6,254 bases of DNA from an uncultured Acidimicrobiales bacterium (GCA_938008925.1 CALLIQ010000155.1:1-6254), one strand, 5' to 3'; shown: positions 1 through 5,938, counted from the first letter of the stretch. Notes: generated by a model not told the origin, from the letters alone. Made by a program: numbers and translations.

Positions 1-45
1 ATCGACGACGACGGCAACCTCATCGCACCGGAGGGTGAGGAGTGA
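1..45 (+). CDS. 3' end of an unidentified upstream gene (partial)
   Basis: From base 1 an open frame gives IDDDGNLIAPEGEE followed by a TGA at 43-45. The reading frame is supported by its overlap with the next gene: its TGA shares base 45 with the ATG of the adaptor gene (TGATG), the arrangement typical of translationally coupled operon members. Only 14 residues are visible, so the function cannot be told. The tail is acidic and hydrophilic, compatible with the end of a soluble protein or of an extracytoplasmic domain. By position it is probably the first or an earlier gene of the ABC export operon. Confidence 0.55.
   Translation: MDDDGNLIAPEGEE
30..35 (+). promoter_or_regulatory. Shine-Dalgarno site of the adaptor gene
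   Basis: GGAGGG lies inside the coding end of the upstream gene, 9-10 nt before the ATG at 45 and 6-7 nt before the alternative GTG at 42. A second purine run (GAGGAG, 37-42) is too close to the ATG to be the main site. The match fits either start, so the exact first residue stays uncertain by one codon. Confidence 0.55.
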
Positions 46-1112
46 TGCGGCCACGACACCTCTGGATCGCCCTCGGCGTCGGGTTGGGGGCAGCGACCCT
101 TCTCACCATCGAACCCTTCGACGACCAAACCGCCGAGGCACAGTCGGCCCCGGCTGACGACGGCGCGAGCGATGGCGGCACGACCGAAACGGGTGACGCC
201 ACGTCGACCCGGACAGGCGAAGTTCGCCGCGAGACCCTCCAGTCGTCCGACGAATTCAATGCAGACCTCGGCTTCGGGGAGACCCGATCGCTCCAGTCTG
301 GTTCTGACGGCACGATCACGTGGCTGCCGGTCGACGACCAGGTCATCGTTCCAGGCGACATCATCTGGGAGATCAACCAGCAACCGGTTCCCTATCTCGA
401 GGGATCGATTCCGATGTATCGAGAGCTGTTCTGGGGCGCCACGAAGGGCGACGACATCGAGCAGCTCGAGGGTTGGTTGATCAACGCCGGCTATGGCCCG
501 GACGGCTGGCAGGCCGACACGTCGTTCAACGCGACGACGCGGCGAGCGGTCAAGGACATGCAGACCGACTTCGGCATGACGTCTGACGGAGTGTTGAGCC
601 CGTCAGAGCTTCGGTTCGGCACCACGCCGCTCCGAGTGGCGGACACGGCCTTCGTCGGTGACCGAGCCAGCGAGGGCCCGATCCTCACCGTGACCGAAGC
701 GACCGCCGAGGTGACGGTTCAGGCGTCATCGCGTCAGCTCACCACGTTCCAGAACGCCCCGACCGTCACGATCGTCCTCGCCGACGGCAGCGAACTCAGC
801 GCGACTCTCGACGACACGAAGGCGACACCGGCCGATGAGAACGGGCGCTTCGGCTACACCGTCACCTACGTGGTCGATGACCCGATCAGCGAGTCTCAAC
901 CCGTCAAGATCCGGGTCGAGAAGGTGCTCGCCGACGATGCGCTGACCGTCCCCGTCGATGCGTTGATCGCGCTCGCCGAAGGCGGCTATGCGGTGGAGCT
1001 CGTCACCGACGGCGGCAATGTGCTGCGGGGTGTCGAGGTCATCGATTTCGACGACACGCGGGTCGCCGTGACAGGCGATCTGGAAGCCGGTGACCGGGTG
1101 GTCGTTCCATGA
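45..1112 (+). CDS. MacA-like periplasmic adaptor (membrane fusion protein) with peptidoglycan-binding domain
   Basis: This is an adaptor subunit for the ABC exporter encoded directly downstream, expected outside the cytoplasmic membrane. The N-terminus (MRPRHLWIALGVGLGAATLL) is a short basic stretch plus a hydrophobic segment, a signal peptide or membrane anchor, followed by an acidic Ala/Asp/Thr-rich linker to about residue 65. Residues ~75-120 look like the first half of a lipoyl (barrel-sandwich) domain (GTITWLPVDDQVIVPGDIIW). Residues ~136-192 form a PG_binding_1-like domain (IEQLEGWLINAGY, then TRRAVKDMQTDFGMTSDGVL). Residues ~196-222 read as the second lipoyl half, ~223-295 as a beta-barrel, and ~296-355 as the C-terminal membrane-proximal domain (TVPVDALIAL, ending AGDRVVVP). 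No long coiled-coil hairpin is visible. The ATG at 45 is chosen because GGAGG at 30-34 lies upstream; a GTG at 42 would add one residue. The stop overlaps the ATPase start by 4 nt. The substrate is unknown. Confidence 0.85.
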   Translation: MRPRHLWIALGVGLGAATLLTIEPFDDQTAEAQSAPADDGASDGGTTETGDATSTRTGEVRRETLQSSDEFNADLGFGETRSLQSGSDGTITWLPVDDQVIVPGDIIWEINQQPVPYLEGSIPMYRELFWGATKGDDIEQLEGWLINAGYGPDGWQADTSFNATTRRAVKDMQTDFGMTSDGVLSPSELRFGTTPLRVADTAFVGDRASEGPILTVTEATAEVTVQASSRQLTTFQNAPTVTIVLADGSELSATLDDTKATPADENGRFGYTVTYVVDDPISESQPVKIRVEKVLADDALTVPVDALIALAEGGYAVELVTDGGNVLRGVEVIDFDDTRVAVTGDLEAGDRVVVP

Positions 1113-1816
1113 ACACGCCCGTCCTCGAGCTCGACTCGGTCGTGAAGGAGTACGGCTCCGGCAATCGGCCGGTCCGCGCCCTCGACGACGTCAACCTGCG
1201 GATCGGCGAAGGCGAACTGACCGCCATCGTCGGCCCATCGGGATCCGGAAAGTCCACCCTCATGAACGTGATCGGCACACTCGATCGGCCGAGCTCCGGC
1301 GACGTCTTGATCGAGGGGGCGAGCACCCGGACGATGTCCGACGCTCGCCTCGCCGGTCTACGGGCGAGCCGAATCGGGTTCGTCTTCCAACAGTTCCATC
1401 TGCTCAGCGGACTCTCGGCCACCGACAACGTCGCGACCGGGTTGCTCTATCGAGGCATCAGCCCTCGAACGAGAACGAAGCGTTCGATCGCGGCCCTCGA
1501 ACGGGTCGGTCTCGGACATCGTGCCGATCATCGACCAGGAGAGCTCTCTGGCGGCGAACGACAACGCGTCGCGATCGCCCGAGCCCTGGTGGGTGATCCA
1601 GCGATCGTGCTCGCCGACGAACCGACGGGCAACCTCGACTCGACCACGAGCGACGAGATCGTCGAGCTGATGCTCGCACTCCACGACGACGGGTCAACGA
1701 TCGTGGTCATCACCCATGACAACGAGCTGGCAGAGCGGTTGCCGAGGCGCATTCGCGTGCTCGACGGCCGGATCGACAGCGACAGCCGAACCGAGCGATC
1801 GACGGTGTCGGCATGA
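1109..1816 (+). CDS. ABC transporter ATP-binding protein, MacB/LolD-type
   Basis: This is the cytoplasmic ATPase that powers the adjacent FtsX-like permease. The 235-residue length is normal for stand-alone members of this family. All nucleotide-binding motifs are intact: Walker A GPSGSGKST (42-50), Q-loop in FVFQQFHLL (91-99), ABC signature LSGGERQRVAIARAL (146-160), Walker B IVLADE (166-171), D-loop GNLDS (174-178) and switch histidine in ITHD (H203). The EPTGNLDS and FQQFHLL wording is typical of the MacB/LolD/FtsE branch (o228 family), which works by mechanotransmission rather than by carrying substrate through a membrane channel. The start is set by the 4-nt ATGA overlap with the adaptor, and the stop overlaps the permease in the same way, so the three genes are probably translated together. 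No strong Shine-Dalgarno sequence is seen, which fits coupling. Whether it exports a drug, a lipid or a peptide is not readable. Confidence 0.95.
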   Translation: MNTPVLELDSVVKEYGSGNRPVRALDDVNLRIGEGELTAIVGPSGSGKSTLMNVIGTLDRPSSGDVLIEGASTRTMSDARLAGLRASRIGFVFQQFHLLSGLSATDNVATGLLYRGISPRTRTKRSIAALERVGLGHRADHRPGELSGGERQRVAIARALVGDPAIVLADEPTGNLDSTTSDEIVELMLALHDDGSTIVVITHDNELAERLPRRIRVLDGRIDSDSRTERSTVSA

Positions 1817-3018
1817 GGAGGCGCAGCGAACATCGGCGCTCACGACTTCGCTTCGGCGATCTCTTGACGACCGGACTCCTCGGCCTCACGACACGAGTCG
1901 GCAGGACGATCCTGACAGCGGGCGGCATCGCCATCGGCATCGCCTCGATGGTGTCGGTGATGGGTATCTCCTCGTCGAGTCGAGCCGACGTGTTGGCCGA
2001 ACTCGACCGACTGGGCACGAACCTCTTGGCCGTCGAGGCCGGCACCAGTCTGTTTGGCGACGAGGCCAAACTGCCGGACAACGCATCGGACCGCATCCGC
2101 CGTGTTCCGGCAACCGAGAGCGCTGCGTCGCTGTCCAGAACGACTGTCGACATCGTTCGATCCGACGTCATGCCGGCCGGCCGCAACGGCGGCACATCGG
2201 TCAGCGCAGCAGAACCGCAGCTCCTCGAGACGTTGGCCGGGACGATGGCCACGGGCCGTTTCCTGGAGGACGGCGACGACCCTCTTCCCGTCGTCGTCCT
2301 CGGGAGCGAGGCGGCGGCTCAGTTCGGGATTGGTTCGCTCGCCAACCGGCCGACCGTGCTCATCGACGAGCACCGATTCGCCGTGGTCGGCGTGATGGAC
2401 CCCCTCACGCTCTATCCCGACGTGGACCGGATGGCGCTCGTCGGCTACGACGTCGCCGTCGACCTCTTCGAATTGGAGCGAGCGCCGTCAACGGTCTATC
2501 TGCGAGCTGATCCCGACCACGTGGAAGGGCTTCGAGAGATCCTCGGCCGAACGGTCGATCCGAGCTCGCCCAGCTCGGTCAGCGTGACGCGGCCCAGCGA
2601 GTCTCTATCGGCGAAAGCGGAGGTCGACAAGAACCTGACCAACCTCCTGCTCGGCCTCGGCGCGGTTGCCCTGGTCGTCGGCGGCGTCGGGATCGCCAAC
2701 GTCATGGTGATCTCGGTGCTCGAACGCCGCAATGAGATCGGTGTGAGGCGGGCCATCGGGGCGACTCGACGCCACATCGCCGCACAGTTCGTCGTCGAGA
2801 GCGCGGCACTCGCCACCATCGGTGGAGCGGTCGGAGTCGGCCTCGGGTCGCTGGTGACGATCGGCTACGCGAGCCGACAGGACTGGACGATCGATGTGCC
2901 CATCGAGGGTCTCGGCCTCGGTGTGCTCGCCGCCCTCGTGATCGGTGCGCTCGCCGGCCTCTATCCGGCGATCCGGGCCGCCCGTCTCGATCCTGCCGAG
3001 GCCGTCCGGCCTGCATAG
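1813..3018 (+). CDS. ABC transporter permease, MacB/FtsX family
   Basis: This is the integral membrane subunit partnering the preceding ATPase. The 401 residues show the classic layout: a basic N-terminus, TM1 at ~32-52 (TAGGIAIGIASMVSVMGIS), a large extracytoplasmic MacB periplasmic-core domain (~55-270), then three C-terminal helices at ~277-301, ~326-350 and ~366-388. The cytoplasmic loop ERRNEIGVRRAIGATRRHI (304-322) is the family's coupling-helix region that contacts the ATPase, and the end LYPAIRAARLDPAEAVRPA (383-401) is the conserved FtsX/MacB tail. The first half of the family core often reads 'GIAIG..'; here it is intact, so this should be a working protein. Its ATG overlaps the ATPase stop (ATGA). 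The coding end is odd: its last five codons and TAG stop are repeated downstream in the same frame (see the repeat at 3001-3087). Confidence 0.94.
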   Translation: MRRRSEHRRSRLRFGDLLTTGLLGLTTRVGRTILTAGGIAIGIASMVSVMGISSSSRADVLAELDRLGTNLLAVEAGTSLFGDEAKLPDNASDRIRRVPATESAASLSRTTVDIVRSDVMPAGRNGGTSVSAAEPQLLETLAGTMATGRFLEDGDDPLPVVVLGSEAAAQFGIGSLANRPTVLIDEHRFAVVGVMDPLTLYPDVDRMALVGYDVAVDLFELERAPSTVYLRADPDHVEGLREILGRTVDPSSPSSVSVTRPSESLSAKAEVDKNLTNLLLGLGAVALVVGGVGIANVMVISVLERRNEIGVRRAIGATRRHIAAQFVVESAALATIGGAVGVGLGSLVTIGYASRQDWTIDVPIEGLGLGVLAALVIGALAGLYPAIRAARLDPAEAVRPA

Positions 3019-3087
3019 AGGAGAGCCGTCCGGCCCGCCTAGGGGAGAGGCCGGCCTGCCTAGGGGAGGAGCGCGGCTAGGAGAGGA
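3001..3087. repeat. Imperfect in-frame tandem repeat covering the permease stop codon
   Basis: Unit 1 (3001-3024) is the end of the permease gene (A V R P A stop) plus AGGAGA. Unit 2 (3025-3048) matches it at 21 of 24 positions. Unit 3 (3049-3070) is the same with a net 2-nt shortening, including a 3-nt loss before its TAG. A degraded fourth piece (3071-3087) ends in the stop region of the convergent gene. Units 2 and 3 still carry RPA-TAG in the permease frame, with TAG at 3016-3018, 3040-3042 and 3061-3063. Units 2, 3 and 4 contain CTAG, and the CTAG at 3077-3080 provides the stop of the - strand gene. The arrangement looks like serial slippage duplication of a gene end. Confidence 0.75.
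3030..3054. terminator. Possible stem-loop between convergent genes
   Basis: CCGGCC (3030-3035) and GGCCGG (3049-3054) can pair perfectly over 6 bp around a 13-nt loop, and the loop itself holds the palindrome CCTAGG. The site lies between the stops of two convergent genes, where a bidirectional terminator is expected. There is no T-run on either side, so it is not a canonical intrinsic terminator, and the pairing may only be a by-product of the GC-rich tandem repeat. Confidence 0.25.
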
Positions 3088-3988
3088 GCGTGGCTGCGGC
3101 TGCTCGGGCGCCAGCTTGCTCGTCCGGGGTGCCGAATGTGTTCGCCACGATCGTCGTGGCGCCAGCGTCCAGGAAGCGCTGCATGCCCTCGGCGATGTGG
3201 TCGGCGCTGCCGATCAATGCGAGGTCTTCGGGCCCGCCCATTCCCTCCCGATCGAGCATGGCTCGATACGAGGGAAGCTGGCCGTAGATCACGTATTCCT
3301 CGGCGGCCTTGGCCCGGGCGGCGTCGACGTCGTCGGTGCAGCAGACGGGCACGGCGGCGATCACCTGCGGTGCGGGACGGCCGGCAGCTTCCGCAGCGGC
3401 GTTGATCGTCGGGGCGGTGAGCTCACCGATCGTCGCCGGTCCGGTCATCCAGGTGACGGTTCCGTCGGCGAGCTTGCCGGCCAGCTTCAGCATCTGTTCC
3501 CCGAGGGCGGCGACGAACACGGGCGGCGCTTCGGCTCGCACACCGATCTCGCCGCGCCCGGTGACCATCTCACCGCCGTGTGAGACACGGCCGTCGGCGA
3601 GGAGGGGCTGAAGGATCTTCAGGTAGTCGCTCATGTGCTTGACGGGGCGATCGAAGGGCAGACCCCACATCCCCTCGACGACGGGCTTGTGAGAAAGGCC
3701 GATGCCGAGGTCGAGTCGACCACCGCTCACCTGACTCACCGTGAGCGCCTGCTGCGCCAGCGCCATGGGATGGCGGGGATAGGTCGGGACCACGGCGGTG
3801 CCCAGACGAATGTCGGGCACCTGCTGGCTGATCACGGCGATGGCCGTCAGCACGTCGAGATCGAAGATCTGGGGGGTCCAGTACTGCGTGAAGCCGAGCG
3901 CAGCAGCGTCGGCGACGTCGGCCTGCAGCTTGGCGACCGTGTTGGAGGCCCCGAAAACGGCGACGGGTGATGGCGATGATGAGCGCAT
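3077..3988 (-). CDS. LLM class oxidoreductase, probably F420-dependent
   Basis: This is a predicted cytosolic TIM-barrel oxidoreductase of the bacterial luciferase-like family (303 aa, normal length). Seen motifs: LGFTQYWTPQIFDLDVLTAI (31-50), GTAVVPTYPRHPMALAQQAL (63-82), GGRLDLGIGLSH (89-100), the GMWGLPFDRP segment (106-115), PPVFVAALGEQMLKLAGKLADG (156-175, written here as PPVFVAALG...KLADG) and a C-terminal barrel strand ATTIVANTFG (277-286). The GTAVVPTYPRHP and GLSHKPVVEGMWG wording resembles the actinobacterial subgroup I know as the MSMEG_4879-type F420-dependent LLM family; this is from memory, not a search. The cofactor F420 rather than FMN is therefore family inference, and the substrate is unknown. 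The ATG at 3988 has no Shine-Dalgarno sequence; a TANNNT box sits 6 nt ahead, so the mRNA may be leaderless. It is convergent with the ABC operon and divergent from the membrane protein gene. Confidence 0.88.
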   Translation of the reverse strand: MRSSSPSPVAVFGASNTVAKLQADVADAAALGFTQYWTPQIFDLDVLTAIAVISQQVPDIRLGTAVVPTYPRHPMALAQQALTVSQVSGGRLDLGIGLSHKPVVEGMWGLPFDRPVKHMSDYLKILQPLLADGRVSHGGEMVTGRGEIGVRAEAPPVFVAALGEQMLKLAGKLADGTVTWMTGPATIGELTAPTINAAAEAAGRPAPQVIAAVPVCCTDDVDAARAKAAEEYVIYGQLPSYRAMLDREGMGGPEDLALIGSADHIAEGMQRFLDAGATTIVANTFGTPDEQAGARAAAATLLS

Positions 3989-3994
3989 GATGCG

Positions 3995-4000
3995 ACGCTA
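3995..4000 (-). promoter_or_regulatory. Candidate -10 box of a leaderless LLM transcript
   Basis: Read on the - strand, TAGCGT is followed by CGCATC and then the ATG. It matches the actinobacterial TANNNT -10 pattern and is placed so that transcription could begin at or next to the A of the ATG. There is no ribosome-binding sequence in the short gap. No convincing -35 hexamer is seen at the usual distance (TTGCCG lies about 14 nt upstream of the box). TANNNT matches are common by chance. Confidence 0.3.
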
Positions 4001-4011
4001 GGTCGCCGACC
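4001..4011. promoter_or_regulatory. Short inverted repeat in the divergent intergenic region
   Basis: GGTCG-C-CGACC is a perfect 5-bp inverted repeat with a single central base, in the 52-bp gap between two divergent starts and immediately upstream of the candidate -10 box of the LLM gene. It could be half of an operator, but it is short and the local GC content makes such palindromes frequent. No regulator gene is adjacent. Confidence 0.2.
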
Positions 4012-4026
4012 GCTCGGCAACCACTC

Positions 4027-4031
4027 GGAGG
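4027..4031 (+). promoter_or_regulatory. Shine-Dalgarno site that fixes the GTG start at 4041
   Basis: GGAGG lies 9 nt before GTG at 4041-4043. It is the clearest ribosome-binding site in the window and supports GTG as the start of the small membrane protein; there is no ATG in this frame between it and the first membrane helix. Confidence 0.7.
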
Positions 4032-4040
4032 ATCCAATCG

Positions 4041-4484
4041 GTGAAGCAAGAAGAACAGGCGTTGGTTCGAACGCTCGTGAATGCGCTGCTCGGTGGTCTT
4101 GCGTTCGCGATCGGTGGGGCCTTCGCTCTCGGCACCGGAGCGTGGATCTGGGCCGTGCAAGGGGACAACCCGGAGTACAACGACGTCGGCGGCGGCATCT
4201 TCCTCTTCGGCGCCATCATCGGAGCGGCCTTCACCCTGCCATTCGGGGCGATCGCCGGAGCGATCTTCTCCCGGACGGGCAAGTACCGGCGCGGGCTCAT
4301 TGCGACCCTGATCGTCTCGTCGATCCTCGGCGTTCTGTTCTACTCGGCAGGTGTCGACAGCCAGGGTGGCGGTGTCGCCCCGGCCTGGATCCTGCTCGGC
4401 GTGCTCGGCGGCGTCCTCGCCGCATTGAGCTTCACCGGAATGGTCGTGCGGCGCGACGAGAGTCGCCGCGACGTGTTGGCCTGA
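4041..4484 (+). CDS. Small four-helix membrane protein of unknown function
   Basis: I do not recognise a family for this 147-residue protein. It has four clear hydrophobic segments: ~12-37 (rich in Gly/Ala, ending AWIWAVQ), ~50-76 (GGGIFLFGAIIGAAFTLPFG), ~85-104 (GLIATLIVSSILGVLFYSAG) and ~114-135 (APAWILLGVLGGVLAALSF). The loop SRTGKYRRG (77-85) and the tail VRRDESRRD (136-144) are basic. By the positive-inside rule the N- and C-termini and the loop between helices 2 and 3 would face the cytoplasm, which is consistent with four passes. It is a single gene, divergent from the LLM oxidoreductase and convergent with the HNH-like gene, with only 13 bp before the next stop. The translation signals are good, so it is a real gene; no catalytic motif is visible. 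Confidence 0.82.
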   Translation: MKQEEQALVRTLVNALLGGLAFAIGGAFALGTGAWIWAVQGDNPEYNDVGGGIFLFGAIIGAAFTLPFGAIAGAIFSRTGKYRRGLIATLIVSSILGVLFYSAGVDSQGGGVAPAWILLGVLGGVLAALSFTGMVVRRDESRRDVLA

Positions 4485-4501
4485 GCAGACGCATGGCTCA
4501 G
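4481..4501. terminator. Inverted repeat spanning the two convergent stop codons
   Basis: CTGAGC (4481-4486) and GCTCAG (4496-4501) form a perfect 6-bp inverted repeat around a 9-nt loop. Each arm contains one stop: TGA at 4482-4484 for the membrane protein and, on the other strand, TGA at 4500-4498 for the HNH-like gene. A bidirectional terminator is plausible by position, but there is no T-run and the stem is short. Confidence 0.3.
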
Positions 4502-4968
4502 CTCGATTCCAGAACCACCAGGAACTGTCCGCCACCTTCTTGCACGCGAGAGGAGAGCTCGAGACCGGGTTCGAGACGCGAGATCCGGTCGACGAGCCAT
4601 TCGGCGACATCGGTCGCGTCCGCCTCGCTTGGACAGCGGCCGAAGATCTCCTTGCCGCCCTTCAGCATCATCCGATCGACCGTCGGGATGATCACCGCAG
4701 GATCGGCAACGAAGAGATGGTCCGGCCAGGCCACCACGGCGTCGACATTTCCCTTGCCGGTGTTACAAGCCCGGTGAGCGAGGCGATCGACCCGCTCGGC
4801 CGAACCCTTCTTCTTGGACTTCTTCGCCTTCTTGGCGGTCGTTCGCCCATCGACGCTCGGTCCTCGATCGTCGTTGACGGAACGATCGGCATCGACCGGT
4901 TCGTCGCACAGCCAGCACCGCCAGCCGTCGCGCTCACCGACCTCATCCAGTCTCGACGCCGACGCCAT
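4498..4968 (-). CDS. HNH-like zinc-binding protein with degenerate active site
   Basis: This 156-residue protein starts VGERDGWRCWLCDEPVDADR (10-29), like many actinobacterial HNH nucleases, and has the matching second zinc half-site LAHRACNTGKGN (63-74). The likely metal ligands are C18, C21, H65 and C68. Between them an active HNH protein normally carries SVDH followed by V/I-x-P and often GG; here the stretch is PSVDG (37-41), so the key His is Gly, followed by a lysine-rich run (AKKAKKSKKKG, 45-55). The C-terminal half (~78-156) is not recognised; it contains DHLFVADPAVIIPTVDRMML and ends in hydrophobic residues QFLVVLESS. It is probably a nucleic-acid-binding or purely structural zinc domain rather than a nuclease, which is inference. 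The ATG at 4968 overlaps the hydrolase TGA by one base (TGATG), so it is co-translated with a metabolic gene, an unusual partner. Confidence 0.75.
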   Translation of the reverse strand: MASASRLDEVGERDGWRCWLCDEPVDADRSVNDDRGPSVDGRTTAKKAKKSKKKGSAERVDRLAHRACNTGKGNVDAVVAWPDHLFVADPAVIIPTVDRMMLKGGKEIFGRCPSEADATDVAEWLVDRISRLEPGLELSSRVQEGGGQFLVVLESS

Positions 4969-5906
4969 CAGGCGTCCGCTCCGTCGGTGCGGTAGGCGGC
5001 GCGCATCGCGAGACCGGCTTCCTCGTGCGCCGAGACGGCGGACGGAATCTGGTCCCAGCGCGAGACGAAGCCGTGGATCACGCCGTCGTAGCGAGTGATC
5101 GTCACATCGACGCCGGCCGCAGCCAATCGTTCACCCCAGGCTTCGCCTTCGTCACGCAGCGGGTCGAACTCGGCGGTCTGGATGAGTGCCGGGGCGAGAT
5201 CGCTCGTGTCGGATGCTCGCATCGGAACGGCGTAGGGGTTCTCGCGATGCTCGACCGGTACGAACTGGTCCCAGAACCAGACCATGTCCTTGGTGCGGAG
5301 GAAGTAGCCCTCGGCGTTGTCGACCATCGATGGCCGAGACCAATCGGTGTCGATGCACGGATAGACGAGGAGCTGGTGAGTCAGCGCGAGCCCTTCGTCT
5401 CGAGCTCGCAGGGCAACGCCGGCGGCGAGGTTCCCACCGGCGGAGTCACCGGCGACCCCGAGTCGGGCCGGATCGCCGCCGAGTTCAGCACCGTGATCGG
5501 CGAGCCACCGGGTCACGGCCCAACAATCGTCGTGAGGCGCAGGGAACGGATGCTCTGGCGCCAAGCGGTACTCGACCGAGACCACGATCGCCCCACTCTG
5601 GGCGGCCAGTCGACGGGCGAGGCTGTCATGTCCCTCGATGTTCGACAAGACCCAACCGCCACCGTGGAAGAAGGCAACGATCGGCAACGGTTCGTCGCCA
5701 GCGGTGGGGCGATAGATCCGGATCGAAATCGGGCCGGCCGGGCCGGCGACGGTCGAATCGGTGACCTCGGCCATGTCGTCGCCGGTCGGTTTCGGCGCCG
5801 CGTCGTACGCCGCTCTCGCGGCCTCGGGCGAGCTGGCGCTGAGTGGGGGCGCGTCGATTCGGGCGAGGTTGTCGAGCATTTCGGCGACTTCGGGCAACAA
5901 CGGCAT
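4968..5906 (-). CDS. Alpha/beta hydrolase, HSL (hormone-sensitive lipase-like) esterase
   Basis: This predicted cytosolic carboxylesterase cleaves ester bonds, probably of small acyl or terpenoid-type substrates. It is 312 residues, the usual size. The oxyanion-hole motif HGGG is at 81-84 (IVAFFHGGGWVLSNIEGHD), and the nucleophile is S155 in GDSAGG (153-158), the hallmark of the HSL branch. The acid is D248 in EFDPLRDEGE and the base is H278 in VIHGF, so the triad is complete. Other conserved pieces are VSVEYRLAPEHPFPAPHDD (109-127) and the YPCID strand end (182-186). The first ~50 residues are the cap helix region (MPLLPEVAEMLDNLARI, PEAARAAYDAAPKP). There is no signal peptide. The ribosome-binding site is weak (GGCGG just before the ATG). 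It lies 32 bp downstream of an LLM monooxygenase and overlaps the HNH-like gene, so all three are probably one transcript. The exact substrate is unknown. Confidence 0.93.
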   Translation of the reverse strand: MPLLPEVAEMLDNLARIDAPPLSASSPEAARAAYDAAPKPTGDDMAEVTDSTVAGPAGPISIRIYRPTAGDEPLPIVAFFHGGGWVLSNIEGHDSLARRLAAQSGAIVVSVEYRLAPEHPFPAPHDDCWAVTRWLADHGAELGGDPARLGVAGDSAGGNLAAGVALRARDEGLALTHQLLVYPCIDTDWSRPSMVDNAEGYFLRTKDMVWFWDQFVPVEHRENPYAVPMRASDTSDLAPALIQTAEFDPLRDEGEAWGERLAAAGVDVTITRYDGVIHGFVSRWDQIPSAVSAHEEAGLAMRAAYRTDGADA

Positions 5907-5938
5907 CCGCCGAGCCTGCCAGATCGATCGCCGTCCTG

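Noticed and set aside
1716..2510. Second + strand open frame inside the ATPase-permease junction
   Set aside because: The translation is extremely Arg-rich and overlaps the clear ATPase C-terminus and MacB permease; it is a frame shadow.
3001..3087. Tandem repeat considered as a CRISPR array or attachment site
   Set aside because: Units are contiguous without spacers, only three to four copies exist, there is no cas or integrase gene nearby, and the first unit is plainly coding sequence.
2945..3583. + strand open frame from the permease end across the tandem repeat into the LLM gene
   Set aside because: It is out of frame with the permease and antisense to a convincing LLM oxidoreductase. 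It exists only because of high GC content and Gly/Arg-rich repeat translation.
3570..4610. Long - strand open frame crossing the LLM gene, the divergent gap and the membrane protein
   Set aside because: It runs over three well-supported features in the wrong frame or strand, and the product has no hydrophobic core or recognisable motif.
4498..4968. HNH-like gene as part of a restriction or anti-phage defence system
   Set aside because: There are no neighbouring methylase, helicase, toxin or other defence genes. The catalytic His is absent and the gene is coupled to an esterase.
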